This document shows positions 35,105 through 47,066 of a DNA stretch of 64,000 nt, piece by piece (position 1 is the first letter of the stretch; each line of letters starts with the position of its first letter). A program made the translations under genes and the position numbers. This DNA comes from Nematostella vectensis. Taxonomy: Eukaryota > Cnidaria > Anthozoa > Actiniaria > Edwardsiidae. Where the stretch lies: positions 4,153,501 through 4,217,500 of the forward strand of contig NC_064047.1 in the NCBI RefSeq assembly GCF_932526225.1, written 5' to 3'. A model generated the notes under the pieces. That model searched no databases. It worked only from the letters and a program-made list of their open reading frames with translations, and was not told where the DNA came from.

Positions 35105-35245
35105 GCAGAGCCGTAGCAGGCCACGTTAGGTTGAAGGGGGGGGGCACAATACAGAAACATTTAGAAAATATTGGGGGGCACAACCACGGCCCTACTGTAC
35201 ATTTCCTTCTAATTTTCGAAAATATTGGGGTGGGGCACGTGCCCC
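35105..35245. mobile_element. CCGTAGC palindromic G/C-rich repeat, copy 2
   Basis: AGCCGTAGCAGGCC start, then GGGGGGGCACAATACAGAAA, AATATTGGGG, and CATTTCCTT core, i.e. the reverse orientation of the 28867 copy. Confidence 0.65.
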
Positions 35246-35299
35246 CCGGTGCACGAACCAAAAAAAATGGAGCGGCAACTCCAATAAACTTAAAGATTT

Positions 35300-35830
35300 C
35301 CTAGTGCGCCTGATGAAGGAAGGAAGTAACGAAAAACTAGTAAGCGTAACCAAATCGGGACGACAAGTGCACTAAAATTCGAATCGGTGACCGTCAACCT
35401 TTACACGAGCACGAACACGCTGCAGGTGCAAGGTGCGGGAAAAGACGTTTATATAAGTAAACTCACTACTCTAGCTACTAAATGCTCGGTATGAGGAAAT
35501 CGAGGCCTTCATGGCGACTCAAAGAGTGTTTAACGCTAAAATTCACAAAGAATACCATCAAGATCGGAGAGCAAAGTATAGAAATAGAAGACTGGAAACA
35601 GAAGACAAAACACGGAATCTCCGATGTTAAAAGGGAATGTGAAAGTAAGATTGAAATTCTACGGTCCGAAGTAAGCGCTAGCATAAATGATGTTGCAAAA
35701 AAAAAAAATAACAAGCCTGACAAGTAAAGTGACAAGTGAATTTAAACTGATAAAAAACAAATCGACGTCAGCGGCAGAGACGATTCTGAAGATACTGGGA
35801 GAGCTGGAAGAAATTAAAGAGCAACTCGTG
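35300..35830 (+). mobile_element. Retroelement debris (coiled-coil ORF1-like)
   Basis: Short open pieces in different frames: VTVNLYTSTNTLQVQG (~35390) followed by a stop, then a lysine/glutamate-rich coiled-coil stretch of ~80 residues (35482-35727). This combination resembles the first reading frame of non-LTR elements in cnidarians (from memory). It is broken by frameshifts. Assignment is tentative. Confidence 0.35.
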
Positions 35831-36129
35831 AATACAGAATAATCACTCACATCACGGATCACCAAATCGCCCTGTCTTAACCAGACCGAGGGCTCCACGA
35901 TAGAAGTCACCAGCCCGCAAGACATGAACAGTCATAAAGATAGCCAGAGAATTAGTAAGGACGACAGTTGGGGACAAATCACATACACAGTCGATACTAA
36001 AATTCGTAACAGTAAGTCCGTAAGGTAAAAAAAGTTGGAAATTCTATTGAGGAAAAATATATATATGTTATTTCCCAGCTAAGGGTCGCTCCGTATCGTA
36101 AATTATACCGTGACCTTGGCCTTAAAAAC

Positions 36130-36165
36130 ACCAGGCCCGTAGCCAGGGGGGGGGGGGGGGGGTTA
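36130..36165. repeat. Poly-G tract
   Basis: A G run of about 20 after AGGCCCGTAGCCAGG; probably another degenerate CCGTAGC repeat. Confidence 0.7.
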
Positions 36166-36437
36166 TGGGGGTTGGGAATAACACCCCCAGTCGACTGGAA
36201 GGTCCACTCTTATTAAGGAAAAGTAAGTACCACTACGAGGGAGGACGAGCTACCTAAGAGAAAATGGTCGGCTTTATGGGTAAACGAATCCCCCCTCCCA
36301 CCCCCTCCCATCCCGGCTCAAAATCCGGCCTTCGGCCTCGGTCAGTATTTTCAAGACCTCGGTCAGGGTATTTCACGATACGGACCTCCCAGTTGGTCGA
36401 TAACATAACTGATATATAAATAATATATAATATAATA

Positions 36438-36760
36438 AACGTGTGATCTCTGACAACTGTTTTCACTGCCAGAGGCTCTTGAAAACGCTGAGAGCTGCTC
36501 AGTCTTGAATCATTGTAAGCGCGTCATGTCTAGTATGAACACAAGCCGAAAACACGTCCTTGTTATAAGCAAACGTGTGATCTCTGACGACTGTTTTCAC
36601 TGCCAGAGACTCTTGAAAACGCTTATAGCTGCTCAGTCTTGAATCATTGTAAGCTCGTCATGTCTAGTATACAAACAAGCTGACAACACGTCCTTGTCGT
36701 AAGCAAACGTGTGATCTCTGACGACTGTTTTCACAGCATTGGCGAAGTAGCAACGCCATT
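36438..36760 (-). repeat. ~134-bp tandem repeat, 2.4 copies
   Basis: GTGATCTCTGACRACTGTTT, TCAGTCTTGAATCATTGTAA and ACACGTCCTTG recur at ~134-135-bp spacing. On the minus strand the last copy continues an open frame of 94 codons (36633-36917) that ends in this unit. I do not recognise that protein and cannot say it is real. Confidence 0.7.
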
Positions 36761-36917
36761 TGACGTTTTTTAGATCAACTCTCGTGTCGAAAAGGGCATA
36801 GGCGGGAGCAAAGCAACCGGCCGAGGGGATAGCTGCTATCAGATCTCGACAATACTGATCCCTATGGCTACGGGTGACAACACCGGTTGACAAATAAACA
36901 TGGTCCAGATGAACCAA

Positions 36918-37385
36918 TGACAGTAGGGCGATAAGCCGTAGTGCTATAAGCCGTAGGGCAATAAGCCGTTGGGCGATAAGCCGTAGTGCTATAAGCCGTA
37001 GGGCAATAAGCCGTAGGGCGATAAGCCGTAGGGCAATAAGCCGTAGGGCAATAAGCCGTAGTGCAATAAGCCGTAGGGCAATAAGCCGTAGGGCAATAAG
37101 CCGTAGGGCAATAAGCCGTAGTGCAATAAGCCGTAGGGAGATGAGCCGTAGTGCAATAAGCCGTAGAGAGATGAGCCGTAGTGCAATAAGCCGTAGGGAG
37201 ATGAGCCGTAGGGCAATAAGGCGTAGTGCAATAAGCCGTAGGGAGATGAGCCGTGGGGCAATAAGGCTTAGTGCAATAAGCCGTAGGGAGATGAGCCTTA
37301 GGGCAATAAGCCGTAGTGCAATAAGTCGTAGGACAATAAGCCGTAGTGCATTAAGCCGTAGGTTGATACGCCGTAGGGCAATAAA
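36918..37385. repeat. 15-bp satellite, about 31 copies
   Basis: Unit GGGCAATAAGCCGTA with variants (GGGCGAT, AGTGCAAT, GGGAGATGA). The 15-bp period keeps five-residue repeat frames open on both strands (PYGLL-type); these are artefacts. Three inverted units follow at ~37405-37450. Confidence 0.95.
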
Positions 37386-37984
37386 ATCCCATGTAAAACC
37401 CTTCAGCTTATCGCCCTACAGCTTGTTGCACTACGGCTTATTGCCCTGCGAGCGTGTTGGACATTCAAAATAATTAGATGATTACGGCTAGCAGCAACCA
37501 ACTGAGCAAGGTCAGCAGATTACCCGTACTGTAAAACGGTTTAAATACCGTATATATCGTTAAACATAGCGGGTGTATAGCAATCTGAGTTCTGCCTATC
37601 TCCTTACTGTTAACGATCTAAATACCTTGTATCGGGTAGTACATAGCGGTGTATATCACTCTGAGTTCTGCCGATCTCCTCGTTTTTTAACGATCTAAAT
37701 ACCGTGTATCGGGTAGAACATACCGGGTGTATAGAACTCTAAGTACTCCTGTATGACGACATCTTCGTACCGGGGAGAGCTCCGCAGATCCCTCCAACTG
37801 ACGAGGTTCCCCGACCACGTTCCGCAAAAAAATTGATTTTGCTGTCGAGCACCCCCGTCTGTTTTTCTTGATGTCCCCCCTCCACCCCCCGGGTCCAAGC
37901 TTTGCTTCCAAAGACAATGACTAGGGTCGTCGTCGCTTTGCAGCTCTTTGGTAGAGCTTGGAGCCTGTGGTACCCAGGATACGG

Positions 37985-38105
37985 CCCCTGAATTGTCACA
38001 TAAGCTATTGCCATACGAAAAAGTGTAACACCAAATATCTTGTAGAAGCAAGGGAGCACGGCAGAATGTGTTTCATTTACCGCGCGATTGAGATCGTGCT
38101 CCCTC
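37985..38105 (-). pseudogene. Remnant of a pentraxin-type first-half exon
   Basis: TGCTTCTACAAGATATTTGG...TTTTCGTATGGCAATAG aligns by eye with the intact exon at 39495-39726 (TGCTTCTACGAGCTATTTAG...TTTTCGTATGCCAATAG). Frames are broken. It continues into sequence with no further domain. Confidence 0.5.
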
Positions 38106-38318
38106 CTCTCGGAAAGCATTCGGGCCGATGATACGAACAAAGACCGTGTTGACAAACATAATCCACTTCATAATCCGAGCCCCACACCCTCAACAGCGCG
38201 ACTGATATCTCCCCTTACAAAACAATCACACATGACGCGTTGCATAACAAAGTGGTTTATTTTCGTAACAATCTCAATCGCGCGGTAAATGAAACATATT
38301 CTGCCGTGGTCCCTTGGT
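38048..38318. repeat. Inverted repeat, ~48-bp arms
   Basis: GGCAGAATGTGTTTCATTTA and CGCGCGATTGAGATCGTG (38058-38100) recur inverted at 38269-38312. The spacer is ~165 bp. One arm overlaps the remnant exon above. Confidence 0.75.
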
Positions 38319-38349
38319 TGAATAACGTCTTGTGCGTTTGTGTTCTCAC

Positions 38350-41300
38350 CTAGAGAATCTTGTTCCTGTCCAAGAATAAGAGTCCCTCCTCCAATAATTG
38401 TGCTGCCGGTTTGAAGGCCGGTCACCTCATACTTGTTTTCTCCATTTATGTAGCTATTGTATTCGCCGTTAGTTGAACGCCACTGGGTACAAATGTTATT
38501 CCATTCACCGATGCGAAGATTCTGAGTAATGAGGTGATGTGTAATTCTGCCAAAGGCGTTTTCATATTATTAGAAAATAAATAATGAAGATAATGATAAA
38601 AATATATCATGTGTTAATAAATTAAAATCATATACTGATAATGTCCGAAGTCTTTGTCCTGGCTATCGTTATTCCCAACCCTATCCCCATCCCCATCCCT
38701 ATCTTCATTCGTCTTCCCATCCCCGTATACATCCCCATCCCTATCCCTCCTATTCTCCATATTTCCATCCCTATCCCCATTAGCTAATCCCCATCCCCAT
38801 CCCTCCTATCCCTCTTATTCCTATCCCTCTTATTCCTATCCCTATCCCTATTCTTATTCCCATCCCTATCTCCATCCTCATGCCCATCCCCGTCCCCGTC
38901 CCCACCCCCATTCCTCCTATCCCTATCCCCATCCCCATCCTCACCATCATCCCCATCCCCTTCTCCATCCCTATTCCCTATTCCCAACCCTATCTCCATC
39001 CCCATCCTCATCCCTATCCCCTTCCCCTTCCCCATTCCTATTCCCATCCTATCCCCATCCCCATTTCCATTCCCATTCCCATTCCCATCCCTATCCCCGA
39101 CCCTATCCCTATTCACATTCCAATCACCATCCCTATCCCCATCCCCATTCCTATTACCATTCCTGTTCCCGTTCCCATTCGCATCCCCATCCCTATCCCC
39201 GAACCTATCCCTATCCTTATTCCCATCACTATCCCCATTCCTATCCCTATTCCCATCCCTATCCCATCCCATCCCATCCCATTCCATCCCATTCCATCCC
39301 TATCCCATCCCATCCCATCCCATTCCATCCCCATCCCTATCCCCGACCCTATCCCTATTCCCATACCTATCCCTATTCCTTCCAAATCCCTATTTCCATT
39401 CCCATCCCATCCCATCCCCATCCCTATCCCTATCCTCCCTATCCTCATATTCCCTGTCTCCATCGCTATCCCCATCCCTATTACATTTACTTACCCGTTA
39501 TTAATAAATATCCTGAGGATATTTTCTGCTACCAAGTGCAGAGAAAATACATTATCATGCAGACTATTGGCATACGAAAAGAGTGGAACTAAATAGCTCG
39601 TAGAAGCACTAGTTTTTAACCAGATACAGGCTGTTATAGACATCATATTCGGAATGATGCCGTGATATTTGATGTAATTTCCGTATGAACGTGTGGCGAT
39701 CACCATTTGGTAATTGTTGTCTCGCGCTAAAATGAAATAAAACTTTATTGATCAAAATTAGACTATAAGAATGATTGGGAAGTTGTATTCCTTTTATAAT
39801 TTATATTTTCTAGATGAATAGTACTGTCGATACATTTCTGACTCTCCGATTAATGGGGATTCAGACAACAAGGGAGGGGGGCCAAAAAAAACATCTCATA
39901 CCCAAAATATAGTACCAAGTATCAAGAATTAAATAAAGACAGACTTTTATTTGTGCAGTTCATGTATGAATAGAAACCTTACACTTTGTCCTCCAAAGGG
40001 AGCCCAGTATTCTGGGTAAGACTTACAGGTAATTGCGAACTCGGGTTATTCCAAAGGGAGCCCGGTATTCTAGGTAAAACTTATAGGTAAATGCAAATTT
40101 GGAATATTCTAAAGGGAGCCCAGTATACTGGGTAAAACTTATCGGTGGTTGCGAATTCGGGGTATTCCAAAGGTAGCCCAGTATTTCGGGGAAGACTCAC
40201 CAGTCAGTGCGATGTTGGGTCGTTCTTCAGCCTGCACATCTCCTTGAACGTAGTCCCTCAAACTAGGCCAGGCTACCAAGTCACCAACCTCGGATCCAGG
40301 CCCCAAGGACATTCCATCGATCATCTCGCGGAGGAGAACTCGGCTCCAAAGGTTGAATTGAGTCATGTTACCCATATAGATTCTGCCATCGGCATGCGTC
40401 TCTTCTGCTGTTTGCCGCTGACCTATCCTCAGTCTCCCCCCTCCCTCTACGCTCGCGCCCGATTGCCAGCCAATATGGGTCGCCTTCTGTACGCCGTCGT
40501 AATATTGTTTAAGGATGCCGCTAACGCTGTCCCAAGTGAGGCAGAGGTGATTCCAAATGCCGTCCAGCATCCATGGGCTACCGAAAGGTTTTTGTCTTGA
40601 AAAAGGATCAATATTTAGGATTAACATGACTTAGACAGCCTATCAGCCGCCATTTTGTCATCCATCGGATGATTTTGGGAAGCCAATACGAAATTTTTGA
40701 TTGAATTTGTTAAATATAGTATGAAACTTTGTTTTTTAAGTTTTAAAGTAAAATGAAAATTACAACGAAGGTAAGGCTGACAACGATTCTTTAATTAAGT
40801 GTTACGCGTGCTGTGCTTAGCTCATTCAACAAAGGAACGGACCATTAGGTCAGAAGTGACTTATTCAAAAAAAAAATAGAGAAAGGCCCTAAAAAGGAAT
40901 CGAGCAAGCAAAGACTGTCAGAAAAATCCGACATCCTTCGTGAAAAAAATCGAACTGTCCGGGCAAAAATCGAGCAAAAAAAAATAGCCTTTTCCCCGTC
41001 AAATATTTAATGTCAACTTACATCTTTGTATCAACTGTCTTTCAATATATTGAAAGACAAATGATGTAACAAAACTCCGTAATGACCATCTAGGCTTTAT
41101 ACACTCTTTTTTTATATAAGAACCTTTTTTATAAGAACGTTCGGCCTGAGATTTCACCAAATTTTAAGAACATGCTAAAGACATGCCGAGGCAGAAAATT
41201 TCTTTTTTTTTTTGGCCTGATGCTTTTTAAATGCAGAATAAAATTGTGCTCATAGTAACAACCTTATTATTGCTATTGATCATTAGTGTAATTCACTTCC

Positions 41301-44300
41301 TAATAATCCATTAGGTATTAAATTCTTATAAACACTAAATTTAAGAACTATACACTAACAGTTAAGAACATATTCAGCCTTAAAATGCTCCAAAAATAAG
41401 AACGAACGGCTCAGACGTTCTTATAAAAAAGAATTTAATTTACCCAATACAAAAGCAATGCTTCCCCTATTCAACCGATGGCTGGATCTCCCACTTAGAA
41501 TTTTGTCAGGATGACAAATGGCGGTTGACATGGACTCTCTTTGGCCCACAGAAAATTGGGGATGGGTGCCTTAATTCATTACTTTATAATAACTCTATGC
41601 ACACTCAATTTCCTGGGGATTGTAAACGAGTCAATAAAAGGGAAGTAAAGGTGACCACTATTGTCACTCTACTCGAAGCCGTCGGTCGGAAAACTCTTTG
41701 AGTGCGACCCACCCACCCGCCCCTAGTAGGAAGCCGGGATTGACTTGACCGCCGCACACACACCTTATTCTTCGCCTGGCTAGGGCGTGTCCCAGGCCAG
41801 AGCGATCCCAAATACCTTATTACCATCTAATGAATAACAATACCCATGGAAGAATATTACACTATTCATAATAACTTTATAAATAACTATGTATAACTCA
41901 CTTGTTGCTGAGCGATATGGTGACTTTACAAGGGTCATCAAAATATATTTCCAAGGCACGATGGTAAGTGGCGGTTGCATAGCTGAAAACTGTTCGATAA
42001 TCCACAATAAGTGCCAGAAGCACGCCGTGAACTTTGTGAGGGTGGGGAGGGTCGGGGGCTGAATGTAATTCGCAGTTGTACTTGTCTTGTACTGGAACAG
42101 ATAATCAGACTTATTTACTGAAAAAAATCCAAAATGAAAAGACATATTAGTATTGAAAGATAGAAAATGTAGAAATATGTTTTATGGGCATTTGCTCGCT
42201 TATATGTACTTATAAAATTTAAGTATGAAATACTAAAAAAAAAATGTCCATGTCTACATTATGCGTTTTCTGTAAAATAGATATTATGCAGCTTGCTCTA
42301 TGCAATAATTATGTCCATTTCCAAGCCATTTAATAACCCTGAATTGTCACTATGTTATGTTAATGTTTCGAAATGACACAAAATCACTGCTCATTTCAAC
42401 ATGAATTTTTGTGTTTAGCTTGTTATTGCTACCTGGTGATCGACAGCCTGATGGGAAAACCATCTTGACGTCACCATGGTAACTATCAAAGTTGAATTCC
42501 CTCCAGAATATGAGATCTCCTCTCTCTCCTGCGCATGCTCGTGAGCGTTCCTTGATCACGTGATCAGTAGCCACGCCACCCCACATGTGGAACTGACTCA
42601 GTGCACCGACATAAGATTTGCCCTCTGAGAAATTGCCGCCGTGTAGGAGTCTTGTCTCTGACCTAGTACCAGTTTTCCACGGCCTTGGAATGCGTATCCG
42701 ACTTTGAAGTTTGATCCGTGACCACGCTTAGCGCCGTCGACGTAGAACGCCCATTAGCCGTCAGTACTGTTCCACTTAACACAGACTTGATGCCATTGAC
42801 CGTCAGCCAAGGAATCTACTTCTACGAAACTTCCAAGACAATGAGGAAATGTTAGGGATATTACTTTAAATAGAAGGGACTGAGAAACACACAACTCTTG
42901 GCGGATGATATCCCAAGCTCTGCTGTATCTTTTACGATAAATATGTTTCTCATCAACATAGATTTTCCCATACATGCCGTTATAGAACTGCTGATAGTAG
43001 CTTGGGCTGCCTGTGCTTTCTTCGACTCTCATCTCCGTTTAGATAGATAGATGGATATTTTAATCATGGCACCTTATAAAACATTAACATCGGCGTGAAT
43101 CCACAAATTATTAAATAAATCATATTGAATGGTTTTGTAATTTTTTTTTTACTTTTCTGGCATTTTTTTTTATTCTTGTTGTTTAGAATGATTAGGTAAC
43201 GTCACTGTACGTTGTCATCAAGCTTCGCATTTCTTGTCTTCATACATTCAAAAATATGTTTCGCTAAGCGCCGTTTCACGTTTTCATTCCGACTCAAACC
43301 CATATTTCTGACGAAACTTTTTTCTTTGTTGGCATGAAGTCTAACATTGACACCTGCATGCGTTTTAAGGAATTCCAGTAAATCATCCCGATCATTTTTG
43401 TAGGCCGTTCATTCTAACAGAAAATGCTCTTCATCCTCCACTTTACCCGTCTGACATACTAAGCATTTTATTTCGTTAGGTTTGTTACATGGCCTTTCAT
43501 ACCTTCCAGTTCCAATTGCTAGCTTGTGATTGCTTAGCCTGAATTAATCCTATGGTTAATATTTTTACGTCCGTTTTAATTTTCTGAGCGTACGCAATTT
43601 CTTCTTTTGGGCTTGGTCTTTTCTGTTGTCATTTTTAATAGAGCTGAGCCATGTCTGTTGTTCAATGTCATAAAGCCTTTGTTGAAGAAAAGTGTATGTA
43701 GCTTAGGGAGTGTTTGTGCCAGTCAGCCAAATATCGCTCCTACCCGCAAGGTCTAGTATTTGTTTAATTTTTCTATGCTAAAAGTTCGTTATTCCCATTG
43801 TTGTTTGAAATTTAAGCCAAAGTTTGATCGCTCTACACTTGCTTTTGTTCTGAGAGGGGATCGTCCTAATTCAGCCCTACACGCGTTCGAGCTACAATCG
43901 GTTTACGCCGAGAAGCCATTTTAGAAACTTGGTGTGGACCATTTCTATTGGATCTTCTTCTAACTTTCCCGTGCAGTCCGTTCCTTATACTACGCTTCAA
44001 TAAAGTAGGATTGGTTGTATCAAGGTGTCAAAAAGGCGGAGAGTTAGTTTGATATCTTGTCTGAAGTGCTCTCCCATTTCTTTTCTTAACTTGAACATCG
44101 CTCTCAATGCTACTTTTGTGAGCTCCTCCTTAGCCCAATTAAAATTCCCATAAGGGCAAAAGTGGAGTCCAAGGTACTTATAACTTTTGACATTTTCTAT
44201 TTTATAGGTTCCGTAAAAGATTCGGTAATTATTCATAGTATTCCCGGTGTTATTAAAAATTATTTATTTTGTTTTAATCTAAATTGATGGATAGTTCGGA

Positions 44301-47066
44301 TGATTTGCAATATTCTTCGAGGCTATTCAGATATTCTTGCAGACCCTTTGCTGATTTTGATAGTATAACTAAGTCGTCGGCATAGAGAATGCAACTTAAT
44401 GGCACACCGTTTAGGTCAATATCATTTCGGCATTTTTCATTTAGTTTTTCTGGGAGGTCGCTCAAGTAAAAATTAAACAACGTTGGCGAAATAATACAGC
44501 CTTGTTTCACGCCTGCGTAGCATCGAAAGGATTCAGTTATGGAGCTTCCAATTTTTACGGAAGACTTGTCATTTGAGTACATTGATTGGATTATGTCGAA
44601 GAAACGCCCAGTAACACCTACTGCTTTCAGTTTTTCAAATAGTTTCGCCCTAGGGACGCAGTCGAACGCTTTACTAAAGTCCACGTAGCACGCAAACTGG
44701 ACGTTGCTTGTTTTGGTGGGTTTCGCAGTCTATTGTTCCCTGCTCTTTCCTAAAACCACATTGTTTGATCCGGTCGATCGGGCTGGCAGACGGGGAGGGG
44801 TGGGAGGGGGAGCGCCCCCCATATCAATATTTGGGTGACCTTCATACCCACTCGGCCGACCTCTTGGAGGCCTGGGTCTAAGGACTTTTCAAGATCAGTG
44901 AGAAAAAGATTTGACCAAGCGATCAAGTTTTTCTAACAAATTTTGGCCGCAAGTCTCAAATTGACAGGAATCAGCATTTTTTTTACCATGTTTTCTGGAG
45001 ATCCGGGAGCGGGAAAACTTTAGCTCTTCTAAATATGGGCATCAATGCCCATATAAGGCAATACATACGAAGGACACTATATGTGGGGAATATGTTTGAT
45101 ATGACTTTTTGTGCGGATGTTATGTTTTTTTTTCTTTTTACATGAGCGGGCTGGTTTCATGCCCAGATATGAATAAAGTGTTACATGTTTAAATCTATTG
45201 CTTGAAAAGGGGCGATACTATATATTTTGAATTTTTTTTTAACTGTTTAGATTCGTTTTAGCGGTACTTGGTACTCTATGTGAAATCCAGGTATCACCCA
45301 CCCCAGCCCCCTCGAAATCGCCACCTTCCGACTGTTACATGACTGTTACATGACCCCCCCCCCCCCCCCCCCCCCGCCCACTGTTACATAAAAAGAGCCA
45401 CTTCTCAAAACTCACCTCGCAACTCCGTCAACCGTCAGATGACACCTTTTCATGCTTTCTCTACAACCAACGCGGATTTGGTGCGGTTTCGCCTGCTCTT
45501 CATACGAAAACAGGATAATGGGGTCGGCAGAAGCGAATGTCGTGTTTAGCCAAATGCAATAAAGAAAGTAGAGCTCGCAAAATATTCAAAATCGCATTCG
45601 AAAAAAATAATAGAAAATTCCTCTCTGATAAGCCCTTGCAGTAAGTAATTTGGTTTAATAATCAGTGCGTACGCACCACTTTTTCCCCTTTGCTTACCAA
45701 AAAAGGTCTCACATTGACGACCAATAAAATTCTTCGGGCAGATGCACTCGCACTCTTCGTAATCATCGCAAGACCTGACGCAGGTTCCGCCATAACGGCA
45801 TGGGGACGATGCGCACACACCGGGGCTCTACAACAAGGGAACCACGTAAAAGAGCCGAACAAACTCAACTGAGCGGGCTTCGCCCCCAGACAACATAGGA
45901 ACCGTAGCAAGGGGGGGGGGGGGGGGGGGGGGGCTACTGGGGGCACATTTTCCCTCCCCCACCCCTACTCCCGCATATCAATCAATGGCTGTCGTTTTTT
46001 TGTAAATGGTCTAAAAGAGCCTGGGGCGAGCGCGCGGGAGACCTGTGATAAACGTTATGGACTGGGCTCCATTTCCAAGATGGCTGCCATCAAAATCGTA
46101 GTAAACACGAATTCCTGCAAGTTTACGTGAAAATTCCCGACTTACAAAGCTCTAGAGCGATAGAAAAAGCGAAAAAATGATTGAAGCGGACTCACAAATA
46201 TGTTATGTAATGCCTAATAAGGAAATGACCGAGGGAGCTAGAAAAACGACATTTTTTGAAACTAGAATGTTTGATATGAAAAAAATTGAAAACAATGACA
46301 CCATTTGGTATTCTAAGATGAATGAGATTTATAAAAGAGCTATGGAAACAAGAGACGTTTCAGCGTTTGTGAATTTATCCGTCTATTGTTACAAGCCCAG
46401 GCGTGTACACAGGGGATGTGCATGTGTGCGCACCCTACCCCCCACATTTTGACAGCAAGGGGGAAGGGGGGTTGGGCCCCATATCCCCCCTTGGCTGTCA
46501 ACATGTGGGTAATTTATTATTAATTATCCTTTTAATAGCATTTAAAAATGCTATTTGTTTTCCATATAATACCTATGACTTTGCACCATCCCTCAGCCAA
46601 TCCTGGATACACGTCTGTAAGCCTGACAGCACATTCAGAGTTTGAAACTAAGGTTGGCTTGGTCATTATAGACGATTCAAGATAATTAGTCACTGCAGTC
46701 GCACAATAAATCTGCTCACGCTTGTAGCTGGGAGGGGAGGGGGGGCATAATATTGTTATCTTATTTATGCAAAAATCGCCAAAAGCGCTATTCGCATGCG
46801 GCTTGAGACTTTCCGCGTATGGTTCCCACGTCACAGGTAATACAAAAAAAAAAAAAAAAAAAAAAACAGCAACCAGTTTTGTTTACTTACTGTCGGGCCG
46901 TAGTATGAAAATTGTTCCCGTTCATTCAAAACTTCATTTGAGCTGGCAGATGCGTTGTTCAGCTCACATTGATGAAAATCGCTGCTTTCTGATTGGTAGT
47001 TAAATGATTGGCAGCTGTCATGTCCTACGCATTCGATTGCGCAGTCTACTTGCGAATCGACGAGCA
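38350..47066 (-). CDS. PAN - EGF - pentraxin/LamG-like array protein, incomplete and partly disrupted
   Basis: Minus-strand exons read in order: PAN/apple domain 46891-47066 (C-AIEC, SFNY, CELN cysteine pattern); EGF-like domain 45698-45827 (CASSPCRYGGTC...CECICPKNFIGRQCE), phase matched; decayed pentraxin unit A (42430-43032); unit B first half 41902-42117 and second half 40201-40595 (WNHLCLTWDS, GGRLRIGQ, FNLWSRVL); unit C first half 39495-39726 (SITACIWLKTS, FSYANS) and second half 38350-38546 (WNNICTQW, GGGTLILGQEQD). B2-C1-C2 junction phases agree. Problems: TAA in place of a codon in unit A (~42757), a shift near 42645, and a one-base shift in B1 (~42000). No signal-peptide exon and no 3' end found. 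Family knowledge: such modular secreted or membrane-anchored proteins are common in cnidarians and bind carbohydrate or protein ligands. It may be a pseudogene. Confidence 0.6.
38660..39485. repeat. (CCCCAT/CCCTAT)n hexamer satellite, ~0.8 kb
   Basis: Long interrupted array of CCCATC, CCTATC and CATCCC hexamers between pentraxin exons C1 and C2. On the coding (minus) strand it is G-rich (GGGATG). Pro/Ile/Ser-rich and Gly/Met-rich reading frames of up to 312 codons are artefacts. Confidence 0.95.
39985..40200. repeat. ~57-bp tandem repeat carrying splice-donor copies
   Basis: About 3.5 copies of a unit with CCAAAGGGAGCCCAGTATTC and GGTAAGACTTA. The copy next to exon B2 supplies its donor (GTGAGTCTTCC on the minus strand). 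The other copies carry diverged donor-like sites (GTAAGTCTTACC). Confidence 0.75.
42430..43032 (-). pseudogene. Decayed pentraxin-type unit A
   Basis: Recognisable pieces: DGQWHQVCVKWNSTDG, then TAA, WAFYVDGA, GRGKLVLGQRQD, and in a shifted frame GGNFSEGKSYVGALSQFHMW. The nonsense codon replaces the usual Glu after STDG. Losing both frame and a codon indicates a dead unit unless the assembly is wrong. Confidence 0.6.
43200..44770 (-). mobile_element. Non-LTR retrotransposon (LINE) fragment, reverse transcriptase region
   Basis: Minus-strand reading from ~44700: DFSKAFDCVPRAKL, GVKQGCIISPTLFNFYLSDL and the catalytic YADDLVILSKS motif, then a stop-rich junction at ~44250-44280, then KSYKYLGLHF in a second frame (43997-44236). 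Further degenerate similarity continues to ~43200. The 5' part is missing and frames are broken, so it is a dead 5'-truncated copy in the EGF-to-pentraxin intron. Confidence 0.88.
45350..45376. repeat. Poly-C tract
   Basis: C run of about 22 bases. A poly-G run of similar length lies at ~45911-45934. Confidence 0.9.
46177..46452 (+). CDS. Unknown possible first exon or retrocopy
   Basis: ATG-started frame of 91 codons, of which the first ~73 have a plausible amino-acid mix (MIEADSQICYVMPNKE...). They run into a G/C-rich repeat at about 46400. CCAAGATGGCTGCCAT, a motif often seen near cnidarian transcription starts, lies ~100 bp upstream. No good donor was found where the frame meets the repeat. 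I do not recognise the protein. Confidence 0.25.
   Translation: MIEADSQICYVMPNKEMTEGARKTTFFETRMFDMKKIENNDTIWYSKMNEIYKRAMETRDVSAFVNLSVYCYKPRRVHRGCACVRTLPPTF
46843..46866. repeat. Poly-A tract
   Basis: A run of about 24 bases next to the PAN exon donor (pyrimidine-rich on the coding strand). Confidence 0.9.

Larger units (their letters stand above)
31258..36250. other. Gene-poor repeat block
   Basis: Contains two MITEs (31762-31945, 32013-32454), a ~92-bp satellite (33095-33750), a 20-bp satellite (33755-34770), a CCGTAGC repeat (35105-35245) and retroelement debris (35300-35830). The remaining stretches (31258-31760, 32460-33090, 34775-35100, 35835-36250) show nothing I can support as coding. 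Confidence 0.6.

Noticed and set aside
36989-37473. PYGLL- and SRSAISRR-type repeat proteins
   Set aside because: Five-residue cycles of the 15-bp satellite on both strands.
38654-39596. 312- and 238-codon Pro/Ser/Ile/His-rich frames
   Set aside because: Pure translations of the hexamer satellite; complementary Gly/Met frames are equally open.
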